NCBI GenBank assembly: GCA_039818825.1
Contig: JBCBTD010000036.1
Coordinates: forward strand, 1 to 41,776
Origin: JBCBTD01 sp039818825
GTDB taxonomy: Bacteria > Pseudomonadota > Alphaproteobacteria > Geminicoccales > Geminicoccaceae
Direction: 5' to 3'
Length of the DNA: 41,776 bases
The notes under the pieces were generated by a model. It searched no databases. It was given only the letters and a program-made list of their open reading frames with translations, and was not told the DNA's origin. Of this stretch, positions 25,401-32,828 are shown in pieces. How positions within the stretch are numbered: the stretch's first letter is position 1; every line of letters begins with the position of its first letter. Both the position numbers and the translations under genes were made by a program.

Positions 25401-25473
25401 CGCTGTAGTAGCCGCCTGCTACCCGCCGCTGGCGCCGCCGCGCTAGTTTCGAACGAGATCAGGGAGAAACGGA

Positions 25474-25869
25474 TTGGCGAAGCTGATCCACGTGATGGTC
25501 AGGGTCTGCGACCTCGACCGGTCGATCGCGTTCTACCGAGTCGCCTTCGGGCTGGAGGTTGCCGAGCGCTTCGACTTCGACGGCTTCACGCTCGTCTACC
25601 TGCGCAACGACGGCACCGACGTCGAGGTCGAGCTGACCTGGAACGCCGATCGCACGACCGACTACGCGCTTGGTGACGGCTACGGTCACCTTGCCTTCGC
25701 GGTCGATGATCTCGAGTCCGAACATCGCCGCTTCGTCGAGGCCGGCTTGGCACCACGCGACATCGTCGCGTTTCAGCCTGGCGGCAAGCTGCTCGCCCGC
25801 TTCTTTTTCGTCCAGGACCCGGACGGCTACCAGATCGAGGTGCTGCAGCGCCACGGCCGCTACGGCTGA
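25474..25869 (+). CDS. gloA: VOC-family protein, glyoxalase I-like (lactoylglutathione lyase)
   Basis: A 131-aa two-module vicinal-oxygen-chelate protein. Start TTG 25474, with AGGGAGA upstream. The four expected metal ligands are visible: His in LIHVMVRV, Glu in VEVELTW, His in GHLAFAV and Glu in YQIEVLQ. RSIAFYRVAFGLEV and FVQDPDGYQIE are typical of glyoxalase I, which isomerises the methylglyoxal-glutathione adduct. It is a plausible detoxification gene in a sugar-oxidation cluster. The symbol is tentative because many VOC enzymes look alike at this length. Confidence 0.75.
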   Translation: MAKLIHVMVRVCDLDRSIAFYRVAFGLEVAERFDFDGFTLVYLRNDGTDVEVELTWNADRTTDYALGDGYGHLAFAVDDLESEHRRFVEAGLAPRDIVAFQPGGKLLARFFFVQDPDGYQIEVLQRHGRYG

Positions 25870-25913
25870 GCTGGTGGCCGGTGGGTGTTGCGATCAGGGG
25901 GGAAGGTGACGTC

Positions 25914-26471
25914 ATGGCGAAGTACGTATTGGACCGTCGGTTGTTCCTGCGGCGGTCGGGCACCGCGGTTCTGGCCATCGGCGCCGGCGGGATGGCCGTG
26001 TTCAGGGACCCCTCGGGCGCCTGGGCGATCACCCTCGACCACCTCGATGCGTCGACCGCCGAGACGTTGCTGCAGCTCGCCCGCGTGCTCTATCCGCACG
26101 ATCAACTGGGTGACATGTACTACGCCGTTGTCGTCGAGGCGCTCGACGGTGCTGCCGAAGGCGACGCCGAGGCCCAGGAACAGCTGGTGAGCGGCGTCGC
26201 GCGACTCGACGCGGCCGCCGGCGGTCGCTTCGTCGACCTCGACCCCGAACACCGAACCGCGGTGGTGGCCGAACAGATCGGTGATCCGCTCGTCCAGAAG
26301 GTGCGCGGCACCGCCGTGGTCGAACTCTACAACAACCCGCTGGTCTGGCCGGTCTTCGGCTACGAGGGCAGCTCCGCCGACGAGGGCGGCTACATCGACC
26401 GTGGATTCCAGGATTTGGGCTGGTTGGACGCTCCCTCCGCCGAGGCGAGCCCACCGGCCTATCGCGGTTGA
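25914..26471 (+). CDS. Tat-exported small subunit of a sugar dehydrogenase (gluconate 2-dehydrogenase subunit 3-like)
   Basis: A 185-aa protein with a twin-arginine signal (LDRRLFLRRSGTAVLAIGAGG), starting at ATG 25914 in a purine-rich context. The mature part, with TLLQLARVLYPHD and LDAAAGGRFVDLDPEHR, resembles the gluconate 2-dehydrogenase gamma-subunit family, which accompanies a GMC flavoprotein. The GMC gene follows 13 nt later. The Tat signal probably carries the folded flavoprotein partner to the periplasm as a complex. No cytochrome c subunit gene is seen next to it. Confidence 0.72.
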   Translation: MAKYVLDRRLFLRRSGTAVLAIGAGGMAVFRDPSGAWAITLDHLDASTAETLLQLARVLYPHDQLGDMYYAVVVEALDGAAEGDAEAQEQLVSGVARLDAAAGGRFVDLDPEHRTAVVAEQIGDPLVQKVRGTAVVELYNNPLVWPVFGYEGSSADEGGYIDRGFQDLGWLDAPSAEASPPAYRG

Positions 26472-26484
26472 GGGGGAGGGTATC

Positions 26485-28056
26485 ATGGCAGCACCTTACG
26501 ACCTCACGGACGACGGCGTCGTCGTCGTCATCGGTAGCGGCGCCGGCGGTGGCACCTTGGCCAACGCGCTTGCGCAGAAGGGCATCGACGTCGTTCTGCT
26601 GGAGGCCGGCAACCGCGAGGAACCGTCGACGTTCGTCAACGACGAGTGGGCGAGCTTTCTTCAGCTCTCGTGGCTCGACCCACGCGAGGCCACGGGCAGT
26701 TGGCGCGTTGCCCGCGATTTCCCGAACCTGCCGGCGTGGATCTGCAAGACCGTGGGCGGCAGCACGACCCATTGGGCGGGCGCATCGCTGCGCTTTCAGG
26801 AGCACGAGTTCAAGGCACGCACGACCTACGGCGACGTCGCCGGCGCGACCTTGCTGGATTGGCCGCTCGAACTCGCCGAGCTCGAGCCCTACTACGAGGC
26901 CGCCGAAGACCGGATGGGCGTGACCCGCACCCATGGCATTCCGGGACTGCCGGGGAACAACAACTTCATGGTGATGTATGCCGGCGCCATGAAGCTCGGC
27001 TACAACGACTGCAATACCGGGCGGATGGCGATCAACAGCCAACCACGCGATGGCCGTACCTCTTGCCAGCAGCTCGGCTTCTGCTTCCAGGGCTGCAAGA
27101 CCGCGGCGAAGTGGTCGACGCTCTACACCGAAATCCCGGCAGCGATCGCAACCGGCAAGTGTGAGCTGCGGATCGATGCGCAGGCGCTGCAAATCCAGCA
27201 CGACGCCAGCGGCAAGGTGACGGGCGTGCTCTACGCCGACGCGGACGGCAACCAGCAACACCAGAAGGCGCGGGCCGTCTGCGTTGCCGGCAACTCCATC
27301 GAGAGCCCACGGCTGCTGCTCAATTCGGCCTCGGCCCAGTTCCCGGACGGTCTCGCCAACGGCTCGGGCCAGGTGGGGCGCAACTACATGCGGCACATGA
27401 CCGGCAGCGTGTATGCCGCCTTTGCCGAGCCGGTGCGGATGCATCGCGGCACGACGATGGCCGGCATCATCACCGACGAGAGCCGCAATGATCCCACCCG
27501 TGGCTTCGTCGGCGGATACGAGATGGAGACCCTGGCTCTGGGCCTGCCGTTCATGGCGGCGTTCCTCGATCCTGGGGCGTGGGGCAGGGACTTCACGCGG
27601 AAGATGGACCAGTACGCGAACATGGCGGGCATGTGGTTGGTCGGCGAGGACATGCCCCAGACCGGCAACGCCGTGACCTTGCACGCCGAGACGCGGGACG
27701 CGCACGGCCTACCGATCCCCGACGTGCATTTCGACGACCACGCGAACGACGTCGCCATGCGGACCCACGCGTTCGCCCAGGGTCGGGCGGTCTACGAAGC
27801 GGCCGGTGCCGTCGACGTCTACGACACGCCGCCCTATCCCTCGACGCACAATCTCGGCACCAACCGGATGAGCGAGCGCGCCGAGGACGGGGTCGTCAAC
27901 CGCTGGGGCCAGGCCCACGAGGTGGCGAACCTGTTCGTCTCCGACGGCTCGGTCTTCACCACGGGTGGCGCCGAGAACCCGACGCTGACGATCGTCGCTT
28001 TGGCGCTGCGCCAGGCCGACTACATGGCAGAGCAGATGGGTTCAGGGGCGATCTGA
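26485..28056 (+). CDS. GMC-family FAD-dependent oxidoreductase
   Basis: A 523-aa flavoprotein dehydrogenase. The FAD dinucleotide motif is VVVIGSGAGGGTLANAL at about 13-29, with the acidic end LLEAG near 40. The second GMC signature is around KTVGGSTTHWAGASLRF. The catalytic His/Asn region is STHNLGTNRMSE with LFVSDGSVF..GGAENPTLTI at the C-terminus. Two conserved Cys occur in CQQLGFCFQGCKT, as in gluconate/sorbose-type dehydrogenases. ATG 26485 has a GGGGGAGGG site. It forms a two-gene unit with the Tat subunit and oxidises a sugar or sugar acid in the periplasm. The exact substrate is unknown. Confidence 0.88.
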   Translation: MAAPYDLTDDGVVVVIGSGAGGGTLANALAQKGIDVVLLEAGNREEPSTFVNDEWASFLQLSWLDPREATGSWRVARDFPNLPAWICKTVGGSTTHWAGASLRFQEHEFKARTTYGDVAGATLLDWPLELAELEPYYEAAEDRMGVTRTHGIPGLPGNNNFMVMYAGAMKLGYNDCNTGRMAINSQPRDGRTSCQQLGFCFQGCKTAAKWSTLYTEIPAAIATGKCELRIDAQALQIQHDASGKVTGVLYADADGNQQHQKARAVCVAGNSIESPRLLLNSASAQFPDGLANGSGQVGRNYMRHMTGSVYAAFAEPVRMHRGTTMAGIITDESRNDPTRGFVGGYEMETLALGLPFMAAFLDPGAWGRDFTRKMDQYANMAGMWLVGEDMPQTGNAVTLHAETRDAHGLPIPDVHFDDHANDVAMRTHAFAQGRAVYEAAGAVDVYDTPPYPSTHNLGTNRMSERAEDGVVNRWGQAHEVANLFVSDGSVFTTGGAENPTLTIVALALRQADYMAEQMGSGAI

Positions 28057-28247
28057 CCGCGTGAGTTCTCGCAGCGCATGATGAGTTTCTCGAAGCTGCA
28101 GGTTGGCGGATGCAAGCTCGACAGCCGAAGTCGGCCTGAAGCGGTCGTCCCGCAACGGTCTGCAGAGGCCGGCTTTGAGCCCACTTCGACCGATGCTGCG
28201 GTTTGCGCAAATGGCCGTTCTTGGGATTCGTCGGCGCTTCGAGTAAC

Positions 28248-28349
28248 CTGCTCCCCGGAGTGTCCTCGTTCGGAAGTTAGGCCTGCTCCAGGGATCACAT
28301 CAGCTGAGGAACAGACTAACCGGAAAGCGCAGACGTTTCCGGGGAGCAG
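28248..28349. repeat. 12-bp perfect inverted repeat bounding about 100 bp
   Basis: CTGCTCCCCGGA at 28248-28259 is the exact reverse complement of 28338-28349, with 78 nt between the arms. It could be the ends of a small non-autonomous element or the stem of a structured RNA. No target duplication is evident immediately outside the arms. Confidence 0.4.
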
Positions 28350-28529
28350 ATCATAGGCCAATTGCTGGTTGCTGCTCCATGACAATCGGCCGACTATCCA
28401 CAAGACCCGTTCCAAGGGAGCCCAAGAAGCACCATCGCGCAAACAACGAGCTTCGTGCCGATTGTAAGCCTTAACCCGACACAGCAGGAATCCTAGGAAA
28501 TGCTCGCTCATCCGTTTATCGTCATTTGA

Positions 28530-28554
28530 TTGTAAAATGATACAAATAGTTGTA
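28530..28554 (+). promoter_or_regulatory. candidate promoter/operator of the CHAT operon
   Basis: TTGTA (28530), TACAA (28541) and TTGTA (28550) are spaced about one helical turn apart in very AT-rich DNA, 15 bp upstream of the first ATG. The arrangement looks like repeated half sites for a regulator and overlaps where a promoter would be. AGGAA at 28558-28562 serves as ribosome site. Confidence 0.35.
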
Positions 28555-28568
28555 AGAAAGGAAATTTG

Positions 28569-29552
28569 ATGAATGAAGTTTCGTTTGGAGACCTTGGCTA
28601 TGAGGCGTTCAATCCCTTTGAGCTACCTCAAGAACATCAATCTCCGAAAATCCCCCTCTTAGGTGGAAAGGGAGGCCCTAAACCAAGTGATAACTTCATG
28701 ATGTTCCGCCTCGGCGGAACAGAGAATCCAATAACGGATCTTACCGAAGTTGCTCCTGACATTGCCGGCGACCAAAACGAACCGGACGTTCATGTCAGCT
28801 TGTCGATGATGGCCTTTCACATCGCCAATTCATTCGTGAAGAGCATTGATGCAACCTCTAGAGCTACCCTTAGGTTGGACTTAGGAAAGGACAAATCATC
28901 GAATTCACCCCTCGAGCCGCTATTCTGGTCAGTAGCAGCGGGTTTGGATCTTTACGAGCACGTTCGGTCCGGCTCGAACAGCGACAAACCAAAAGAAATG
29001 AGTGACAATTTTACTGAGACTTTTCGGCGACGCCCAGTGGAAATTCCAGGCGGACTCGGGCAACTTAGGCTAGAAGTTATTGCCCATCCCGAGAAGCCTT
29101 GGTGGCGAAAAGCCCTAAGTGGCATAGGTCAAGACCAGAATCTGAAGAAGATCGTAAGCAGCGTTGGCTTTCCGGGCATCGCCTTGGACGCAGTCAAACT
29201 GATTGACGAAATGATTGGCCAGTTTGAGTCCAATTCGGCAACTCCAATAATACAAAGCCGACCACTGACACTCGCTTTTTCGGAAGCAGCAAAGTCTGAT
29301 TATACCGGAGATCTTGATGCGGTAAGAATTGGCTGTGTTTCCCCCGGATATTACGTTCTTTTGAAGGGCCACGATGCTAAGCAGTTAAGGGATGATCCCC
29401 CGCTTTTTCTTGGCCACACCGGTCACCTTGTTTCAAAGTCGGTGTGGGGTGGCGACAAAGGCAATGTCGAAAAAAGCTCTGCTCCGTACGCTGACATTAC
29501 ATATGCTGTCGTGCGAATTAGAGCGCGAGGGACCAAACTCGGGGGGCTATGA
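28569..29552 (+). CDS. unknown protein, first gene of the CHAT module
   Basis: Family not recognised; 327 aa from ATG 28569 (AGGAA upstream). It has no signal peptide or membrane helix. It appears soluble, with a Pro/Gly-rich N-terminus (FNPFELPQEH, PLLGGKGG), a middle helical segment around PLFWSVAAGLDLYEHV, and a C-terminal beta-rich part (RPLTLAFSEAA, VRIGCVSPGYYVLLKGHDA, DITYAVVRIRARG). The C-terminal strands could be a target-sensing or adaptor domain. Codon use is AT-rich, in sharp contrast to the flanking genes, and continues through the next two genes. Its stop is 3 nt before the CHAT start, so co-translation is likely. It may be the regulator or substrate of the CHAT protease; this is a guess from context. 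Confidence 0.7.
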   Translation: MNEVSFGDLGYEAFNPFELPQEHQSPKIPLLGGKGGPKPSDNFMMFRLGGTENPITDLTEVAPDIAGDQNEPDVHVSLSMMAFHIANSFVKSIDATSRATLRLDLGKDKSSNSPLEPLFWSVAAGLDLYEHVRSGSNSDKPKEMSDNFTETFRRRPVEIPGGLGQLRLEVIAHPEKPWWRKALSGIGQDQNLKKIVSSVGFPGIALDAVKLIDEMIGQFESNSATPIIQSRPLTLAFSEAAKSDYTGDLDAVRIGCVSPGYYVLLKGHDAKQLRDDPPLFLGHTGHLVSKSVWGGDKGNVEKSSAPYADITYAVVRIRARGTKLGGL

Positions 29553-29555
29553 GTC

Positions 29556-30677
29556 TTGTCACTTAGTTCGTCCTTGGACCTGACAATTGTAGGTGCAAAA
29601 GAGCCAAAACCCGACGGTGGCGCATGCTTCCCGTCTTGGGTTGTCGCCCGTTTGAACAACCATGCGGCGATACTTGAGCTACCCCAAGATGGCACCATCG
29701 GGCGGTTGCTTGAAAAGCGCGAATTAATTGTACAGAGCCTCACAAACACGGCCACCATCCCACAAAGTGATCTTGAAGATTTTTCAAGGAGCCTCGGTGG
29801 CGTACTAATCAATGGAGCAATCGGGCCCCTCTATGGTGAGGGAAGAACAGGCGGTATACGAATAAATCTATTAATCAACGACTGTGACCTGCAGCTGATA
29901 CCCTGGGAGTACATGTGCGGTCCTGGTGACATGCCAATACCAGACGTCGAACGTTCGATTGCCAGAATTGTTCCGTGTCGTTCTATCCCTGTTAAAAATC
30001 AAGGCAGGGAAACACTTAGGGTCCTCCTAGCTGTATCTCGCGAGCCAAACGATGGGAATGTTCCAATTGACGAAATGAGGGCAGTGCTTGAGCGAAAGTT
30101 TAAGCTGCGCATGCCACGTAACAAAGTCGAACTGGTTGTCTGTTCCGCGTCGAACAGACAAGACTTTAGCAATGCTGTGACTGAGGCTGATGATAACTGG
30201 GATGTGATTCATTTCTTGGGGCATGGAGAGGTGCAGACCGGATCATCTCAATCAATAGGCATGTTGCGATTGGCCGATGACACAGGAACCGTTGAACACA
30301 TGAGTTCTATGCAATTCGCGACGATGGTCGCTGCAGCGAAAACTCGCCTAGTGGTCTTGACTGCCTGCAATTCTGGTGAAGCTGCCGTCGCAGCTCCATT
30401 TTCGAACATAGCATTTACAACTGTTTCCATGGGCGTTCCTGCTGCTGTTGCAAATCAAATGGCCGTCCCGGCAGACACAGTTGCGGAGTTTTGCGGAGGA
30501 GTTTACGACTCTCTACTTCAAAACGGTGATATCGACTTGGCAGTCAGTTCCGGACGCCAGCGAAGCTTTACTACCTTGGCCCGTGGAGACGTAGACAACG
30601 CGGCTGTTGAGTGGGGCATTCCTATACTTTATCGAGCGCCCGGCGCTGAGATACTCTTCCCGGAGTTTGCTGCTTAA
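29556..30677 (+). CDS. CHAT-domain (caspase-like) cysteine protease
   Basis: A 373-aa protein with start TTG 29556, the only in-frame codon close to the upstream stop (an ATG at 29549 is out of frame). The C-terminal half is a CHAT domain of the caspase fold. After VIHFLGHGE (catalytic His about 223), the strand LVVLTACNSGEA carries the catalytic Cys271. PAAVANQMAVPADTVAEFCGGVYDSLL and DLAVSSGRQ follow, as in CHAT proteins. The N-terminal 150 residues, with LINDCDLQLIPWEYM, are the usual pre-CHAT segment. CHAT proteases cut partner proteins in bacterial defence and cell-death systems (for example gasdermin-linked proteases and Craspase). It is flanked by two unknown partners. Confidence 0.85.
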   Translation: MSLSSSLDLTIVGAKEPKPDGGACFPSWVVARLNNHAAILELPQDGTIGRLLEKRELIVQSLTNTATIPQSDLEDFSRSLGGVLINGAIGPLYGEGRTGGIRINLLINDCDLQLIPWEYMCGPGDMPIPDVERSIARIVPCRSIPVKNQGRETLRVLLAVSREPNDGNVPIDEMRAVLERKFKLRMPRNKVELVVCSASNRQDFSNAVTEADDNWDVIHFLGHGEVQTGSSQSIGMLRLADDTGTVEHMSSMQFATMVAAAKTRLVVLTACNSGEAAVAAPFSNIAFTTVSMGVPAAVANQMAVPADTVAEFCGGVYDSLLQNGDIDLAVSSGRQRSFTTLARGDVDNAAVEWGIPILYRAPGAEILFPEFAA

Positions 30678-31411
30678 TGGCTTATATTCACCGTTTTATC
30701 CCGAGCGATAATGCCAACTCGGGTCATGGGATGAACCAATCATCTGACAGAATGAGAGTTGGAGTTTGGGATCTAGAGGTAAATGCAGGATTTCTCCTTG
30801 AAATACTGAATGAGTTGAATGATTGTCAAAGCGAATTCAGATTTGAGATGATTGACGGCTCCGTTCCGCGCTCAATTACATTTGGCGGTGAATCAACTTT
30901 GGACTGGGCTCGAAAACGTCTCGGTCCAAAAGTTGTGGGCAAAGAAGAATCGTTGCGCAAGAATATAGTTGCGGGAAACGTCTATGTGCTTGGTCAAGAG
31001 GCAATCAAGGACTTCGGGCTAGATTTGGTTGTTCTCTTTACTAAGTGGATGATCGCCGACGTTCATGACGAAAAAGTTATTTGGAATTACTTCAGCGTGT
31101 CGGAGAGAAAGTGCGTCATAGTATCAGCGGCAGATGTCCGTGAATTCGCGCAAAAAGCAAACAGAAGATTTGAGGTTGCACTGGCTTCGATGATGATTTC
31201 TCAGTTGGTTGTTGAGCTGCATCCCGATAAGGTTGGTTTTTACAGGGAATGTCGAGGATGCATGTTGGATTTCAACGAGACGCGGGTGACGCTCGTCGAC
31301 ACTTTCGATCGTTTGGAGTTTGAACCTGAGCGCCTAGAAACCATTCCAGAGCCGACAAGATCAGCGGCGGAGAAGATGACATCGGTTTTGCGCGAAACTC
31401 CACGACCCTGA
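30677..31411 (+). CDS. unknown protein, third gene of the CHAT module
   Basis: A 244-aa protein; its ATG overlaps the last base of the CHAT stop (TAATG), so it is translationally coupled. Family not recognised. A core of alternating strands and helices (LVVLFTKWMIADV, KCVIVSAADVREFA, SMMISQLVVELH) leads to His182 followed by RECRGCMLDFNETR (Cys about 192 and 195). This H-x(7-9)-C-x-x-C-x-x-D-F arrangement could be a metal or active site, and I have an unverified impression of similarity to proteins with an 'RGC-L-x-D' motif beside CHAT genes. There is no membrane helix or signal. It could be an effector or processing target of the protease. Confidence 0.65.
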   Translation: MAYIHRFIPSDNANSGHGMNQSSDRMRVGVWDLEVNAGFLLEILNELNDCQSEFRFEMIDGSVPRSITFGGESTLDWARKRLGPKVVGKEESLRKNIVAGNVYVLGQEAIKDFGLDLVVLFTKWMIADVHDEKVIWNYFSVSERKCVIVSAADVREFAQKANRRFEVALASMMISQLVVELHPDKVGFYRECRGCMLDFNETRVTLVDTFDRLEFEPERLETIPEPTRSAAEKMTSVLRETPRP

Positions 31412-31707
31412 TTGTGAGATGAGATTTCCCAAACTGATAACCGTCAGGTCATTGGAGTTTAGCTGATATGAGTTGGGCTCGCCCAATCCATCATCGGGCG
31501 AACTGGCCTTGTAAGGCTCTAGCTGTTGCTGGTCAGGTATCCGCCACTTTCGGACCTTCGTCGCGATCAGATGAATGACCGGAAAGTCCGCAAAGCCGTC
31601 GTCGCGGCGATCTGCGCTTATGCCGGCTCCCCTTCCAAAGCCGAAGAATGCCGCCCGCTTAGCCCTCCCGTAGCCGAACAGATCCAACCGGCAGAATGGC
31701 TCATCGA
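31412..31707. other. 296-bp spacer at the right edge of the CHAT island
   Basis: Composition rises from AT-rich to the host level around 31440-31600, so the right boundary of the island is probably here. No gene is recognised. A minus-strand frame over 31361-31687 has some protein-like stretches but no ribosome site or known domain. The genes on either side converge, and no strong terminator was seen. Confidence 0.4.
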
Positions 31708-32664
31708 TCAGAAGGCCCGCGCGTTCGCGCCTTCCACGTAGCGATTCACGTACTGCGCCACGTAGTCATGGTCGACGTAGTCCGAATAGGCGTCGGCGAG
31801 GCGCTTGGTGATCGGTCCCCAGACTTCGCCCTCCTCGCCCAGGTGCACGCCGTTGATGCTGACGATCGGGCAGAGGCAGAGCGAGGTGGAGGTGAGGAAG
31901 GCTTCGTCGGCGTTGTAGGCGTCGTAGAGGTCGATGTCCGTCTCGCGCACCTCGATGTCCGCCGCGCGCGCGAGGTCCATCACCGTAGCGCGGCTCACGC
32001 CCGGCAGCACGTAGCGCTCGTGCGGCGTCAGCAACGCGCCGTCGCGGACGACGAAGACGTTGGAGCCGAGGCCTTCGCAGAGATTGCCGTTGACGTCGAG
32101 GAGCACCGCCCAGGCCTCGGGATCGACGCTTTGCACCTCGTGGTCGGCGACGATCAGGTTGAGGTAGTTGTGGGTCTTGGCGCGCGGCGTGAGCGACGAG
32201 GGCGGCGTGCGCCGATGCGAGGGCACCACCACCCGCATGCCTTCTTTGAACAGTTTGGCGCGCTTGGCGAGCGGCAGTGGGATGCACTCGAGCACGACGT
32301 TGGGTCCGTGGTCCTCCAGCCCGTCGCCTTCGACCTCGCGCACACCGCGGCTGATCCGCTGACCGACCCAATAGTCGTCATCTGCACCGAGCAGGTGGCG
32401 GTTGCGCTCGAACAGCTCTTCGGTCAGCGCGCCCATCCGCTCGGGCCCGAGCCCCGGGTCGATGCGCAGGTACTTGAGCGAGCGGTAAAGCCGGTCGACG
32501 TGCTCCTTCACCTTGAACAGCCGATGGCCGAAGCTGCGGGTCATGTCGAAGCAGCCGTCGCCGTAGATCCAGCTCTTGTCGCGGAACGGGATGCGGACCT
32601 CGCGCTCCGGCATGAACGCGCCGTTGAACCAAGCCACGCGTTCGTTCGTCAGTTGCTGCGCCAT
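31708..32664 (-). CDS. class IV (branched-chain/D-amino-acid type) PLP aminotransferase
   Basis: A 318-aa aminotransferase; start ATG 32664 with GGGAGGGG upstream. It has the fold-type IV pattern: WFNGAFMPEREVRIPFRD..YGDGCFD at the N-terminus, a PLP lysine in RAKTHNYLNLIVA, and the cofactor-phosphate segment GNLCEGLGSNVFVV. These are followed by LPGVSRATVMDLA and DEAFLTSTSLCLCPI. The family includes branched-chain aminotransferase, D-alanine aminotransferase and (R)-amine transaminases; the sequence alone does not settle the substrate. It is divergent from the GH13 gene, with 164 bp between them. Confidence 0.85.
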   Translation of the reverse strand: MAQQLTNERVAWFNGAFMPEREVRIPFRDKSWIYGDGCFDMTRSFGHRLFKVKEHVDRLYRSLKYLRIDPGLGPERMGALTEELFERNRHLLGADDDYWVGQRISRGVREVEGDGLEDHGPNVVLECIPLPLAKRAKLFKEGMRVVVPSHRRTPPSSLTPRAKTHNYLNLIVADHEVQSVDPEAWAVLLDVNGNLCEGLGSNVFVVRDGALLTPHERYVLPGVSRATVMDLARAADIEVRETDIDLYDAYNADEAFLTSTSLCLCPIVSINGVHLGEEGEVWGPITKRLADAYSDYVDHDYVAQYVNRYVEGANARAF

Positions 32665-32828
32665 CACCCCTCCCGCGGGCCGCTGCCGTTGGCCCTTGCG
32701 TCGTTTGCACGGCGTTGTGACTCTCGGGGCCGGCGATGTCGAGATCGGGGCCGGTAGAGAGCGCGACAAGGCGCTTTCCGTCAGGTAATGTGCCGGTCAT
32801 CGGCTTGAGCAGCGGGAGCGGACGAGCG

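Larger units (their letters stand above)
28057..28568. other. intergenic flank of the CHAT island
   Basis: Intermediate base composition between the GC-rich host genes and the AT-rich island. No gene is recognised; frames on either strand have no domain or ribosome site. It holds a 12-bp inverted repeat (28248-28259 and 28338-28349) and, near the island, three TTGTA/TACAA half sites. It may contain the left boundary of an insertion. Confidence 0.5.

Noticed and set aside
28020..28511. Minus-strand frame of 163 codons in the island flank
   Set aside because: Overlaps the end of the GMC gene, has no ribosome site and no recognisable domain.
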